DNA of 64,000 nucleotides, taken from contig NZ_BMTQ01000002.1 in NCBI RefSeq assembly GCF_014649755.1, positions 138,761 to 202,760 on the forward strand, written 5' to 3'. The stretch's first letter is position 1. Every line of letters begins with the position of its first letter. This DNA is from Streptomyces litmocidini. Its GTDB lineage: Bacteria; Actinomycetota; Actinomycetes; Streptomycetales; Streptomycetaceae. The notes beneath the pieces were generated by a model. It was given only the letters and a program-made list of their open reading frames with translations, ran no database searches and was not told the origin of the DNA. Positions 25,190 through 35,054 of this stretch are shown one piece after another. A program made the translations under genes and the position numbers.

Positions 25190-25992
25190 GCCCCTTCCCC
25201 TACCGCCTGGTCGCGACGGACCTCGACGGCACGCTGCTGCGGTCCGACGAGTCCGTCTCGGACCGCACGCGGGACGCGCTCGCCGCGGCGACGGCGGCGG
25301 GTGCCGCGCACATCGTGGTCACCGGCCGGGGAGTGCCCTGGACCCGGCACATCCTGGACGACCTCGGCTACCGGGGGATCGCGGTGTGCGGGCAGGGCGC
25401 GCAGGTCTACCACGCCGGCGAGCACCGGCTGCTGACCTCGCTGACCCTGGACCGGCAGCTCGCGGGGCTCGCGCTCTCCAAGATCGAGGCGGAGGTGGGC
25501 CCGCTGGCGCTGGCCGCCAGCCGTGACGGCCTGGAGGGCGAGGTCCTGATGGGCCCCGGTTACCGGGCCCACGAGGGGCCGCTGCCGTACGTGCCGTACG
25601 AGGACCCGGCGGAGCTGTGGGCGGCGCCGCTGACCAAGCTGTACGTGCAGCATCCGGCGCTGTCCGACGACGAGCTGACCCGGGCCGCGCGGGAGACGGT
25701 CGGCGGCCTCGTCGACGTCGTCATGGCGGGCCCGGGCATCGTGGAGATCCTCCCGCTCGGCCTCAGCAAGGCGACCGGCCTGTCGCTCGCGGCGCGCCGG
25801 CTCGGCGTGAAGGCCGCGGAGACGATCGCCTTCGGCGACATGCCGAACGACATCCCGATGTTCGGCTGGGCGGCGCACGGCGTGGCCATGGGCAACGCGC
25901 ACGAGGAACTGCGGACGGTGGCGGACGAGGTGACGGCCTCGAACGAGGAGGACGGCATCGCGCTCGTCCTGGAACGCCTGCTGGCCGTCTGA
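25186..25992 (+). CDS. HAD-superfamily phosphatase (Cof/YidA type)
   Basis: A 268-residue Cof-type HAD hydrolase. Motif I is [10 protein letters not shown] near the N-terminus, motif [10 protein letters not shown], and the C-terminal motifs are [17 protein letters not shown] (Lys) and [10 protein letters not shown] (acidic metal ligands). A type IIB cap lies between about 85 and 190. Such enzymes dephosphorylate sugar phosphates or phosphorylated cofactors; the substrate here is not predictable. GTG at 25186 overlaps the serS stop in a GTGA, a coupling that I believe is common in streptomycetes. A second, similar phosphatase lies at 45164. Confidence 0.92.
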   Translation: MSPFPYRLVATDLDGTLLRSDESVSDRTRDALAAATAAGAAHIVVTGRGVPWTRHILDDLGYRGIAVCGQGAQVYHAGEHRLLTSLTLDRQLAGLALSKIEAEVGPLALAASRDGLEGEVLMGPGYRAHEGPLPYVPYEDPAELWAAPLTKLYVQHPALSDDELTRAARETVGGLVDVVMAGPGIVEILPLGLSKATGLSLAARRLGVKAAETIAFGDMPNDIPMFGWAAHGVAMGNAHEELRTVADEVTASNEEDGIALVLERLLAV

Positions 25993-26033
25993 CCCGCCCG
26001 CGGCCTGATCCGGAAGACGGGCACCGGACCCGT

Positions 26034-26069
26034 GCGAAGGCCCGCTCCCCGAGGGGAGCGGGCCTTCGC
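26034..26069 (+). terminator. terminator of the serS operon
   Basis: A nearly loopless 17-bp stem, 26034-26050 pairing with 26053-26069 (core AAGGCCCGCTCCCC), 41 bases after the HAD stop. It is symmetrical and may also stop the opposing transcript of the rhomboid-like gene. Confidence 0.9.
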
Positions 26070-26150
26070 GGGTTCACGGCCCGCGCGGACCGGGGTCCGC
26101 GCGCTCGAAGCGGCCGCGCCCGGGGGATCCCCCGTGTCCCCCGCGTGCAA

Positions 26151-26825
26151 CTAGTGTGCGCCGGGCGGCCGTTCGAGGTCGACCGGTTTTCCGCCGGCCG
26201 GTGCTCCCCGGGTCAGCGGGTGGCAGGCCAGGCCGATCGCCAGCGAGATCGCGTGACCGAGGTCGGTGTACGTGCGGTCGGTGGCGAGCGGCACGAGGAA
26301 GAACGCGACCACCGCGGCGAGGTAGCACAGGCGCCAGGGGTACGGCAGCCGGTAGGTGAGGATCCCGGCCGAGGCGGCGAGGCCGTAGCTGACCCCGATG
26401 TCGACGACGTGCGCCATGCTGCGCGGCACGTCGTGGAGCTGGATGGCCGCCAGGACCACCTGCTGGCTGATGAGCGTGGCCGCGATGTGGGCGGTGGCGA
26501 CGGTGAGGAGCCATTTCGGGGTGCCGAGCCAGCGTTCCACGGGGGCGTGGAAGACCTCGAAGAGCACCGCGTACAGCAGGAAGTCCGACGGGTTCTCGAT
26601 CCAGAACGCACTGCCCAGCAGGGCCCGCATCGGGTGGTGCGCGAGCTGGTGGAGATTGCTGCTGTTGCGATGGAGGAGGTAGGTGTCCAGCGCGGCGGGG
26701 GAGAGCGCGATGACGAGGCTGGTGATCGCGATGACCGCCAGCCACACATGCGTACCGGGTGACGAACGCACCCACGACCTGATCGGCCGGGACGGTTCGC
26801 CACCCGGGGAGGTTTCGCTCGGCAC
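26151..26825 (-). CDS. rhomboid-like membrane protein
   Basis: A 224-residue protein with about six hydrophobic helices: HVWLAVIAITSLVIALSP, NPSDFLLYAVLFEVF, WLLTVATAHIAATLIS, VDIGVSYGLAASAGILT, LCYLAAVVAFFLVPLA and LGHAISLAIGLACHP. The Ser in GVSYG and the His in LGHAISL are placed like the Ser-His dyad of rhomboid proteases, although the usual GxSG and HxxGG motifs are imperfect. It may be a divergent intramembrane protease or an inactive relative. The GTG start at 26825 is the frame's first; GAAAG just before it is a weak ribosome site, so the N-terminus is uncertain. Confidence 0.78.
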   Translation of the reverse strand: MPSETSPGGEPSRPIRSWVRSSPGTHVWLAVIAITSLVIALSPAALDTYLLHRNSSNLHQLAHHPMRALLGSAFWIENPSDFLLYAVLFEVFHAPVERWLGTPKWLLTVATAHIAATLISQQVVLAAIQLHDVPRSMAHVVDIGVSYGLAASAGILTYRLPYPWRLCYLAAVVAFFLVPLATDRTYTDLGHAISLAIGLACHPLTRGAPAGGKPVDLERPPGAH

Positions 26826-26860
26826 CTTTCAGTGCCTATCACCCGGAGCCGGGAGAAACC

Positions 26861-28264
<1,404 letters not shown>

Positions 28265-28399
28265 GACTGACTCCCGAGGGTGGTGAGGGTGTTCGGCACA
28301 CGTACGAGCCCACAGTAGTCCGGTCGCTGCGGCCCGGTCCGGGAGGCGAGGGAGCTCACTTGTAGGATGACTGGGCAACCGGGCGAATGGAGGATTTCG

Positions 28400-29080
28400 A
28401 TGGCGCTCAAGGCGGCGGGGCGGACCTCGCTGGTGGACTCCGCGGTGGAACAGCTGCGCACACAGCTCGCCGACGGGGAGTGGGCGGTCGGCGACCGCAT
28501 CCCGACCGAGCACGAGCTCGCGCAGCAGCTCGGCGTCGGGCGCAACACCGTCCGCGAGGCGGTCCGGGTCCTCGTCCACGCGGGTCTCCTGGAGTCCCGC
28601 CAGGGCAACGGCACCTTCGTCAGGTCGACCGCCGACCCGTCCGCCGTGCTGCGCGGCGTCCGGCACGCGGGCGCGGCCGACGTCCTCGAACTCCGGATCG
28701 CCCTGGAGGCCGAGGCCGCCCGCCTCGCGGCCACCCGGCGCGACACCCACGACCTGCTGCGGCTGCGGGCCGCCCTGAACGGTCTGCGCGAGGAGGGCGA
28801 CCGGGACGCGGACGCGGACCTCGCCTTCCACCTCGCGGTCGTCGGCGCGACCCACAACGCGGCCTTCGTCGAGGTGTACCGCTTCTTCTCCGCGCAGGTG
28901 CACGAGGTCCTGGTGGAGGCCCTCGGCGACCGGGAGATGCCCCCGGTCGACATCGACGCCCACGAGGCCCTGGTGGTGGCCGTCGAGGCCGGCGACCCGG
29001 AGGCGGCGGAGCGCCAGGCCCGCGAACTGCTGCGGGCCCCGATGGAGACGGTCGCGGCACTGACGGGACAGGACCAGTGA
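28400..29080 (+). CDS. GntR-family regulator, FadR subfamily
   Basis: A 226-residue repressor. The winged helix (residues about 10-75) includes [36 protein letters not shown], and the all-helical FCD effector domain (about 90-215) has metal-site-like residues ([29 protein letters not shown]). ATG at 28400 has GGAGG 7 bases upstream; the earlier ATG at 28367 lies within a TAGGAT promoter-like element. The GTGA overlap with the next gene makes an MFS transporter its co-transcribed partner, so it probably controls that exporter in response to its substrate. Confidence 0.92.
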   Translation: MALKAAGRTSLVDSAVEQLRTQLADGEWAVGDRIPTEHELAQQLGVGRNTVREAVRVLVHAGLLESRQGNGTFVRSTADPSAVLRGVRHAGAADVLELRIALEAEAARLAATRRDTHDLLRLRAALNGLREEGDRDADADLAFHLAVVGATHNAAFVEVYRFFSAQVHEVLVEALGDREMPPVDIDAHEALVVAVEAGDPEAAERQARELLRAPMETVAALTGQDQ

Positions 29081-30456
29081 GCTCCGGGACGCGTACGGGT
29101 ACGGGTACGGGGAGGGGCGCGGACACGGGCACGGGCACGGGCACGGGATCGGGGACCGGACCGGGCTCGGAGGCCGGGCCGGGCCCCGGGACGCGGGCGG
29201 AAGCGGAGGCCCGCGTGCTCGTCGACGCCGAGGCCGGGGTCCGGCCGTCGGCCGAGGGGGCCGTGGCCCGGCGGGCCCTGCTCGCCCACCCGGCGCTGCT
29301 CCTGGTCGGCATCGTGCTGGCCTCGCTCAACATGCGGGTCGCGCTGGCGAGCGTGGCGCCGCTGGTCGGCGAGATATCCGCCGCCTTCGGGCTCTCGTCG
29401 ACCGCGAGCTCGCTCGTGACCTCGGTGCCGGTGCTGTTCCTCGGCCTGGGCGCCCTGGTGGCGCCGTGGCTCGGGCGCCGGTTCGGCGCCGAGCGCGTGC
29501 TGTTCGCGGCGCTCCTGCTGCTCGGCGTCGGCATCCTCGCGCGCGTGCTGCCGTCCGTGTACGCGCTGTACGGCGGCGGGATCCTCGTCGGCACCGCGAT
29601 CGCCCTGCTCAACGTGCTGATGCCGGGCCTGATCAAGCGTGACTTCCCGGGCCGGGCCGCCTCGATGACCTCGGTCTACACGGGCGCGATGATCGCCGGT
29701 GCCACCGTCGCCGCGGCGGCCGCCGTGCCGCTGGAGAAGGCCCTGGGCGGCGGCTGGGAGGCCTCCCTGGGCTTCTGGTCGCTGCTCGCCGCGGTCGCGG
29801 CCCTCGCCTGGCTTCCGCAGGTGCTGATCGCCCGGGGCCGCACGGGGCACGAGGTACGGGCCGTCCCGGCCGGCGGCGGCCGCCCGGTGAACGTCTGGCG
29901 CTCGGCGCTCGCCTGGCAGGTCACCCTCTTCATGGGGCTGCAGTCGCTGTGGTCGTACGTGCTGATCGCCTGGATGCCGACGATCTTCACCGACCACGGG
30001 ATGAGCCGCTCCACGGCCGGCGTGATCTTCGCCTTCAACAACCTGATCCAGGTCGCCGGCGCCTTCGTGGTGCCGCTGCTCGCCGGCCGGATGCGCGGCC
30101 AGCGCCCGCTGATCGTGCTGGTCACGACGCTGGTCGCGGCCGGTTACGCCGGACTGATGGTGGCGCCCGTGGAGGGCGCCTGGCTCTGGTCGGCGGTCCT
30201 CGGCGTCGGTCAGGGCGGCGCCGTCGGCCTCGCCCTGACCCTGATCGTGCTGCGCTCCGGGGACGCGGTGACCGCGGCCGGACTGTCCGGCATGGCCCAG
30301 ACGGTCGGCTATCTGCTGGCCGCCGCCGGGCCGCTGGCCGCGGGCGCCCTCCACCAGGCCACCGGCTCCTGGACCCTGCCGATCTCCCTGGTGCTCGCCG
30401 TCTGCGCGGCGGCCGCGGGCGTCGGACTGCTCGCCGCCCGGGACCGTACGGTCTGA
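29077..30456 (+). CDS. MFS transporter, CynX/NimT-like
   Basis: A 459-residue major facilitator with about twelve helices from residue 75 on. The first helix contains [24 protein letters not shown] and the family loop [13 protein letters not shown]; these resemble the CynX/NimT (cyanate, 2-nitroimidazole) group, known to move small anions or drugs. The N-terminal 60 residues ([20 protein letters not shown]) are low complexity and come from a hexanucleotide repeat at 29092-29154. GTG at 29077 overlaps the regulator stop; a later start would remove the repeat, but no good site is evident. Confidence 0.88.
   Translation: MSSGTRTGTGTGRGADTGTGTGTGSGTGPGSEAGPGPGTRAEAEARVLVDAEAGVRPSAEGAVARRALLAHPALLLVGIVLASLNMRVALASVAPLVGEISAAFGLSSTASSLVTSVPVLFLGLGALVAPWLGRRFGAERVLFAALLLLGVGILARVLPSVYALYGGGILVGTAIALLNVLMPGLIKRDFPGRAASMTSVYTGAMIAGATVAAAAAVPLEKALGGGWEASLGFWSLLAAVAALAWLPQVLIARGRTGHEVRAVPAGGGRPVNVWRSALAWQVTLFMGLQSLWSYVLIAWMPTIFTDHGMSRSTAGVIFAFNNLIQVAGAFVVPLLAGRMRGQRPLIVLVTTLVAAGYAGLMVAPVEGAWLWSAVLGVGQGGAVGLALTLIVLRSGDAVTAAGLSGMAQTVGYLLAAAGPLAAGALHQATGSWTLPISLVLAVCAAAAGVGLLAARDRTV
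29092..29154. repeat. hexanucleotide repeat in the 5' end of the MFS gene
   Basis: Tandem CGGGTA and CGGGCA hexamers encode Gly-Thr dipeptides at the start of the transporter. The motif resembles the noncoding array at 5172-5232. Hexamer slippage would change the length of the N-terminus without a frameshift. Confidence 0.75.
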
Positions 30457-30471
30457 CGCTCCCCGGGGCGG

Positions 30472-31191
30472 CTACTCCTCTCCGGCCAGCTTCAGCGTGC
30501 GCAGCTTGTGGCCGGCGAACCAGGTGGCGCCGAGGGTGACGGCCACCAGCAGCACGGTCGCCGTCGGCAGGGCCACGTCCGACGTGACCAGGCCGTCGCC
30601 GGTGACCTTCTCGGCCAGCGCGAGCGCCCACTGCTGGACGCTGAGGGTGCGGGCGCCGGAGATCAGGGAACCGAAGAGCGCCTCCCACACCAGCGCGTAG
30701 ACGAGGCCGATCACCACCGCGTGCCGGCTGACCGTGCCGAGCAGCAGGAAGAGCGCGCTGTAGGCGATGGAGGCGACCAGCGCGGCGACCGTGTAGGCGA
30801 CGGCGACCTGCTGCCCGTTCCCGTTCAGGATGAATCCGGCGATCAGCGTCGGCACGGCCGAGAAGACCATGGTGACGGCTATGGCCACGAACAGCTTGGT
30901 GGTGATGATCGTCGTCCGCTTCACCGGCTTGGAGAGCAGGTAGACGATGGAGCCGTCGTCGATCTCCGGTCCGATCGCGCCCGTGCCGGCGATGACGCCG
31001 ATCAGCGGGACCATCGTGGCGAGCGCGAAGCCGCCCAGGAGGTCGGCCGCGACCTGGTCGTCCGCGCCGTTGAGCGCGCGGACGGCCGCGGCGATGACCA
31101 GGAGCAGGGCGGGCAGGAGGAAGAGGATCGCCGCTCGGCGGCGGCCGAGGAGGGCCCGGTAGGTGAGCCGGGCGACAGTGGGGTCGTACAT
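30472..31191 (-). CDS. ABC-2 type transporter permease
   Basis: A 239-residue permease with six hydrophobic segments (ILFLLPALLLVIAAAVRAL, LLGGFALATMVPLIGVIAG, KLFVAIAVTMVFSAVPTLIAG, VAALVASIAYSALFLLLG, AVVIGLVYALVWEALFGSL and PTATVLLVAVTLGATWFAG). The loop GPEIDDGSIVYLLSKPVKRTTII is the usual ABC-2 cytosolic coupling region. It is the last gene of a four-gene minus-strand operon with two ATPases and another permease. ATG at 31191 lies 16 bases after the ATPase stop. Substrate unknown. Confidence 0.9.
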   Translation of the reverse strand: MYDPTVARLTYRALLGRRRAAILFLLPALLLVIAAAVRALNGADDQVAADLLGGFALATMVPLIGVIAGTGAIGPEIDDGSIVYLLSKPVKRTTIITTKLFVAIAVTMVFSAVPTLIAGFILNGNGQQVAVAYTVAALVASIAYSALFLLLGTVSRHAVVIGLVYALVWEALFGSLISGARTLSVQQWALALAEKVTGDGLVTSDVALPTATVLLVAVTLGATWFAGHKLRTLKLAGEE

Positions 31192-31207
31192 CGGGGTCGT
31201 ACTCCTT

Positions 31208-32119
31208 TCAGGCCGCGACGAGATACGAGAAGACGGATTCGAGGGACTCGTCGGAGGGCGAGACCGCGAGCAGCCGGATGCCCCGCTCCCGCGCGACCTT
31301 CGGCAGCAGCTCGGTGAACCGTCCGAAGTCGACGGCCTGGATCCGCAGTCCGCCCTCCACCGCGTCGACCTCGATGCCGGCCGTGGACGGGTCGGCGATC
31401 AGGGCGGCGGCGAGCTCCCGGTCGTCGCTGGAGCGGACCAGGTAGCGGTGCGGACGGTCCGTCATCAGGCGACGGATCTTGCGGAAGTCGCCGGAGGCCG
31501 CGTGCCGTCCGGCGACGATCACCTCGATGTGGGAGGCGAGCTGCTCGACCTCCTCCAGGATGTGCGAGGAGAACAGGACCGTGCGGCCGTCCGCGCCCAT
31601 CCGCCGCAGCAGGTCCATCAACTGCATGCGCTGACGCGGGTCCATGCCGTTGAAGGGCTCGTCGAGCAGGAGCACGGACGGTTCGTGGACGAGGGCCGAG
31701 GCCATCTTCACGCGCTGCCGCATGCCCTTGCTGTACGTGGCGATCTTCCGGTCCTGCGCGTACTCCATCTCGACGGTGGCCAGGGCCCGCTGGGCCTCCG
31801 CCGCGCCGAGGCCCTGGAGCTCCGCGTTGGCCACGACGAACTCGCGGCCGGTGAGGAAGTCGTACATCGCCTCCCGCTCGGGGACGACGCCGATGGAGCG
31901 GTAGACCGACTCGTTGCGCCAGACCGGCACGCCGTCGAGGGTCACGCTGCCGGTGGACGGGTCGAGGAAGCCGCCCATCATGTTGATGAGGGTGGACTTC
32001 CCGGCGCCGTTGGGGCCCAGGAGCCCGGTGACGCCGGGGCCGATCGACATCGTGATGTCGTTGACCGCCACCACGTTCCCGAACCAGCGCGAGACGTGGT
32101 CGATGTGCAAGGTGCTCAC
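31208..32119 (-). CDS. ABC transporter ATPase
   Basis: A 303-residue ABC ATPase of the drug/antibiotic export type. Walker A is GPNGAGKST (35-43), the signature is YSKGMRQRV and Walker B is VLLLDEPFNGMDP, with the switch His in FSSHILEE. The C-terminal 90 residues form an accessory domain (PHRYLVRSSDDRELAAALI). GTG at 32119 overlaps the stop of the upstream permease gene in a GTGA. It probably energises one of the two permeases of the operon. Confidence 0.93.
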   Translation of the reverse strand: MSTLHIDHVSRWFGNVVAVNDITMSIGPGVTGLLGPNGAGKSTLINMMGGFLDPSTGSVTLDGVPVWRNESVYRSIGVVPEREAMYDFLTGREFVVANAELQGLGAAEAQRALATVEMEYAQDRKIATYSKGMRQRVKMASALVHEPSVLLLDEPFNGMDPRQRMQLMDLLRRMGADGRTVLFSSHILEEVEQLASHIEVIVAGRHAASGDFRKIRRLMTDRPHRYLVRSSDDRELAAALIADPSTAGIEVDAVEGGLRIQAVDFGRFTELLPKVARERGIRLLAVSPSDESLESVFSYLVAA

Positions 32120-33006
32120 AGTCCGACCTTTCGGTAGCGGCGCATCAGGATGCCGTAGGAGGCGGCCATGAGGCCGAGGACGACCAGCAGGTAGACGGCG
32201 CCCACGCCCGCACTGACCTGCATCTCGCCGGGGAAGGAGGCGGGAGCGCCGAGGAACGCGTTCTGCAGGCCGATGACGAGGGTGAGGGGCGAGAAGAGGC
32301 CGAGCCAGACGATGGAGCCGGTGTTCTCGGTGGCGTAGGAGATGCCCTGGAGGGTGGAGACCGCGCCGTAGGAGATGGTGAGGACGGCGATCACGGCGGC
32401 GACGCCGAAGCCGCGACGCGGGGTGAGCGCGGCCATGACCAGGCCGACGCCGGCGAAGAGCACCGACAGGATCGCGACGGAGACGAGCCCCTGGCCGAAC
32501 AGCTTGGCCTGCTCGGCGAAGTCCATCTTGGCCAGCATCGAGCCGATCCACATGATGAGCAGCGGGGTGGCGGTGAGGACGAAGAGCGCCGAGGCCATCG
32601 CCCCGTACTTGGCCAGCACGTAGTCCACCCGCTCGATGGGGCGGGAGAAGTACAGCGGGACCGTCCGGAACCTCAGGTCGCGGGAGACCGACTGGGGCGC
32701 CTGGGAGGCGAGGAAGACGGCGATGACGAGCTGGAGGTAGACCGCGTACTGGGTGTACTCCATGAAGAGCTTGTCGGCCTTGGTGTACACCGAGATGGCG
32801 ACGATGATCAGCGCGGGCGCGCACATCACCGCGAAGAGCAGCATCGGCAGCACCTTGGACTTGGCGCTGCGGCCCAGTCCGTACGCGCCGCGCAGCGACT
32901 GCGAGAACAGGGACCGGCGCGCGTACGCCCGGCCGTGGCGCGGGCCGTCGTAGGACCGGTAGCCGATGTTGTGGATCCGGGTCGTGTCGGGGGCCTGGGA
33001 GCTCAT
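32116..33006 (-). CDS. ABC-2 type transporter permease
   Basis: A 296-residue permease. A cytosolic N-terminal tail (IHNIGYRSYDGPRHGRAYARR, typical of this actinobacterial group) precedes six membrane segments. The coupling loop SVSRDLRFRTVPLYFSRPIERVDY lies between helices two and three. It overlaps both neighbours by four bases (ATGA and GTGA), so all four genes are made together. No substrate can be assigned. Confidence 0.9.
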   Translation of the reverse strand: MSSQAPDTTRIHNIGYRSYDGPRHGRAYARRSLFSQSLRGAYGLGRSAKSKVLPMLLFAVMCAPALIIVAISVYTKADKLFMEYTQYAVYLQLVIAVFLASQAPQSVSRDLRFRTVPLYFSRPIERVDYVLAKYGAMASALFVLTATPLLIMWIGSMLAKMDFAEQAKLFGQGLVSVAILSVLFAGVGLVMAALTPRRGFGVAAVIAVLTISYGAVSTLQGISYATENTGSIVWLGLFSPLTLVIGLQNAFLGAPASFPGEMQVSAGVGAVYLLVVLGLMAASYGILMRRYRKVGL

Positions 33007-33965
33007 CGAGCGGGCACCTCCTCCTGGTCCTTCGCCTTGAAGACCTCGGCGATGTGGTGGCGGCGCTGCTCCATGCGGACGAGGCCGAGGCCGAGCTCGG
33101 CGACGGTGTCCCGCACGAGGTCGTACGTCTCCTCGCCGGCCGCCTCCAGGAGCAGGATGTGGCCCGCGCCCGGCAGGCCGTCCTCCACGCCCGCGTGGAC
33201 CGGGACGCCGGCGGCGGCGAGGGCCGCGCGGAGCGCCGCCGTGCCGTCCGGGACGGTGTCGGAGTCGGTGACCTCGACGGCGAGCGTCGTGGTGGTTCGG
33301 GTGAAGTCGCTGGTGGAGCTGGAGCGCAGCAGCCGGCCGCCGTCGATGACGACGACGTGGTCGCAGGTGCGCTCCAGCTCGCCCAGCAGGTGCGAGGTGA
33401 CGAGGACGGAGATGCCGAAGTCGGTCCAGATCCTGCGGATCAGTCCGAGCATCTCGTCCCGGCCGACCGGGTCGAGGCCGTTGGTCGGCTCGTCGAGGAG
33501 GACCAGCTTGGGGTCGTGGACGAGCGCCTGGGCCAGTTTCACCCGCTGCTTCATGCCCGTCGAGTAGCCGCCCATCGGGCGGTAGCGCTCCTCGTAGAGG
33601 CCGACGTGCCGCAGGGTGTCGGCGGTCCGCTCCCGGGCGGCGGTCGCGGGCAGCCCGGACATCCGCGCCATGTGGACGACGAACTCGGTGGCCGAGACGT
33701 CCGGCGGAAGGCAGTCGTGCTCGGGCATGTACCCGACGCGCTCACGGATCTCGGAACCGTGGGTCCGGACGTCGAGGCCCAGGACCTGGGCGCTGCCCTC
33801 CGTGGCGGGGGAGAGTCCGAGCAGGATCTTGATCATCGTGGACTTGCCGGCTCCGTTGGCACCCACCAGTCCGGTCACACCGGGCCCGATGTCCAGGGAG
33901 AGCCGGTCGAGAGCGGTCACCCGGGGGAACCGCTTGCTGAGGCTTTCGGTGGCGATCACAGTCAC
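33003..33965 (-). CDS. ABC transporter ATPase
   Basis: A 320-residue ATPase, first gene of the four-gene ABC operon. Walker A is GANGAGKST, with a Q-loop region VGYMPEHDCLPPDV, signature YSTGMKQRV, Walker B LVLLDEPTNGLDP and switch VTSHLLGEL. A C-terminal domain of about 95 residues follows. GTG at 33965 (VTVIATESLSKRF) is chosen because homologous ATPases begin there; a longer frame to 34100 crosses the promoter region. A second GTG at 33959 is also possible. The operon is divergent from the M24 peptidase gene; a TTTTCCACA DnaA-like box lies at 34093-34101 in the shared spacer. Confidence 0.91.
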   Translation of the reverse strand: MTVIATESLSKRFPRVTALDRLSLDIGPGVTGLVGANGAGKSTMIKILLGLSPATEGSAQVLGLDVRTHGSEIRERVGYMPEHDCLPPDVSATEFVVHMARMSGLPATAARERTADTLRHVGLYEERYRPMGGYSTGMKQRVKLAQALVHDPKLVLLDEPTNGLDPVGRDEMLGLIRRIWTDFGISVLVTSHLLGELERTCDHVVVIDGGRLLRSSSTSDFTRTTTTLAVEVTDSDTVPDGTAALRAALAAAGVPVHAGVEDGLPGAGHILLLEAAGEETYDLVRDTVAELGLGLVRMEQRRHHIAEVFKAKDQEEVPAR

Positions 33966-34208
33966 GCTTCGACGGTAGTGGCGTGCGCCACAGCAGTCGT
34001 CAGCCCAACGGCTCGATCCTTCTCCCACTTCAGGAGTACAAGCCCGTAGGGGCGTCGCGACGAAAGTCTTTTTCCGGGGACGGTAACCGCGGTTTTCCAC
34101 AGGCCGTCGTCCGCCCCCTTGACGCAGCCGCCGGGCATTGTCACATTCATCGGTGTCAAGTTACGAACGCGTAGCGCAGTCGGGCGCTCACACGGGACGG
34201 CGGGTGGC

Positions 34209-35054
34209 ATGGCCTCAGCAGTGACAGGCGAACTCTCCGCGGAGCTGCGGGGGTTCAGGGAAGTGCAGCGGCTCTCCTACGAGTGCGCGGAAGCCGTCGC
34301 GGCCCAGCTCAAGCCGGGCGTGACCGAGCGCGATGCCGCCCGGATGCAGCGGGAGTGGCTCCACGAGCGGGGCGTGCGGGACTGGTTCCACCGGCCCTTC
34401 GCCTGGTTCGGCGACCGCACGGCCTTCGTGGACTTCAGGGTTCCGCTGCAGTTCTTCCCCACGAACCGGCGTCTCGAGGCGGGGATGCCGTTCATCCTCG
34501 ACATGGCGCCGGTCTACAAGGGCTACACGGCCGACATCGGCTACAGCGGCTGCCTGGGCCTCGATCCCCTGCACGACAAGCTGCTCGCCGACCTGGAGGC
34601 CCACCGCGAACTGATCCTGCGCGAGGTGCGCGAGCGCCGCACGCTGCGCGAGATATACGAGGGCGTGGACCGGCTCATGGTCCGCCAGGGGTACGCGAAC
34701 CGGCACCGCGCCTACCCCTTCGGCGTCATCGCCCACAAGATCGACCGGGTGAAGGAGCGCCGCTGGGCGCCGACGCTCTTCGGCTTCGGCACCCAGTCGC
34801 TTAAGGGGCTCGCGAGCGACGCCCTGCACGGCCACCGGGACGGCTGGTCCCCGCTCTGGTCGCCGTACAAGTTCTCCGACCACCCGCCCGTGCCCGGGCT
34901 GTGGGCGGTCGAGCCGCACCTCGGTTTCCGGGGGACGGGCGCGAAGTTCGAGGAGATCCTGGTCGTCACCGACTCCCGGGACCCCGAGCAGAGCGCTTTC
35001 TGGCTGGACGACGATCTGCCGCACGTGCGGCGCTGGAACGAGGGAGCGGTCTGA
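34209..35054 (+). CDS. M24-family metallopeptidase-like protein
   Basis: A 281-residue pita-bread-fold protein. Candidate metal ligands are present: LDMAPVYKGYTADIGYS (two Asp), FGVIAHKIDR (His), AVEPHLGF (Glu) and FEEILVVT (Glu). The N-terminal half (LSYECAEAVAAQLKPGVTERDAARMQREWLHE) matches the creatinase/aminopeptidase helix layout. It is shorter than aminopeptidase P and closer to a stand-alone catalytic domain, so substrate may be a peptide or a creatine-like compound. ATG at 34209 has GGACGGCGGGTGG before it. Its stop shares one base with the start of the downstream fusion enzyme. Confidence 0.85.
   Translation: MASAVTGELSAELRGFREVQRLSYECAEAVAAQLKPGVTERDAARMQREWLHERGVRDWFHRPFAWFGDRTAFVDFRVPLQFFPTNRRLEAGMPFILDMAPVYKGYTADIGYSGCLGLDPLHDKLLADLEAHRELILREVRERRTLREIYEGVDRLMVRQGYANRHRAYPFGVIAHKIDRVKERRWAPTLFGFGTQSLKGLASDALHGHRDGWSPLWSPYKFSDHPPVPGLWAVEPHLGFRGTGAKFEEILVVTDSRDPEQSAFWLDDDLPHVRRWNEGAV

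Noticed and set aside
34093..34101. A further DnaA box before the M24 gene (TTTTCCACA)
   Set aside because: A single one-mismatch match is expected by chance and stands alone; it is mentioned only in the neighbouring gene entry.
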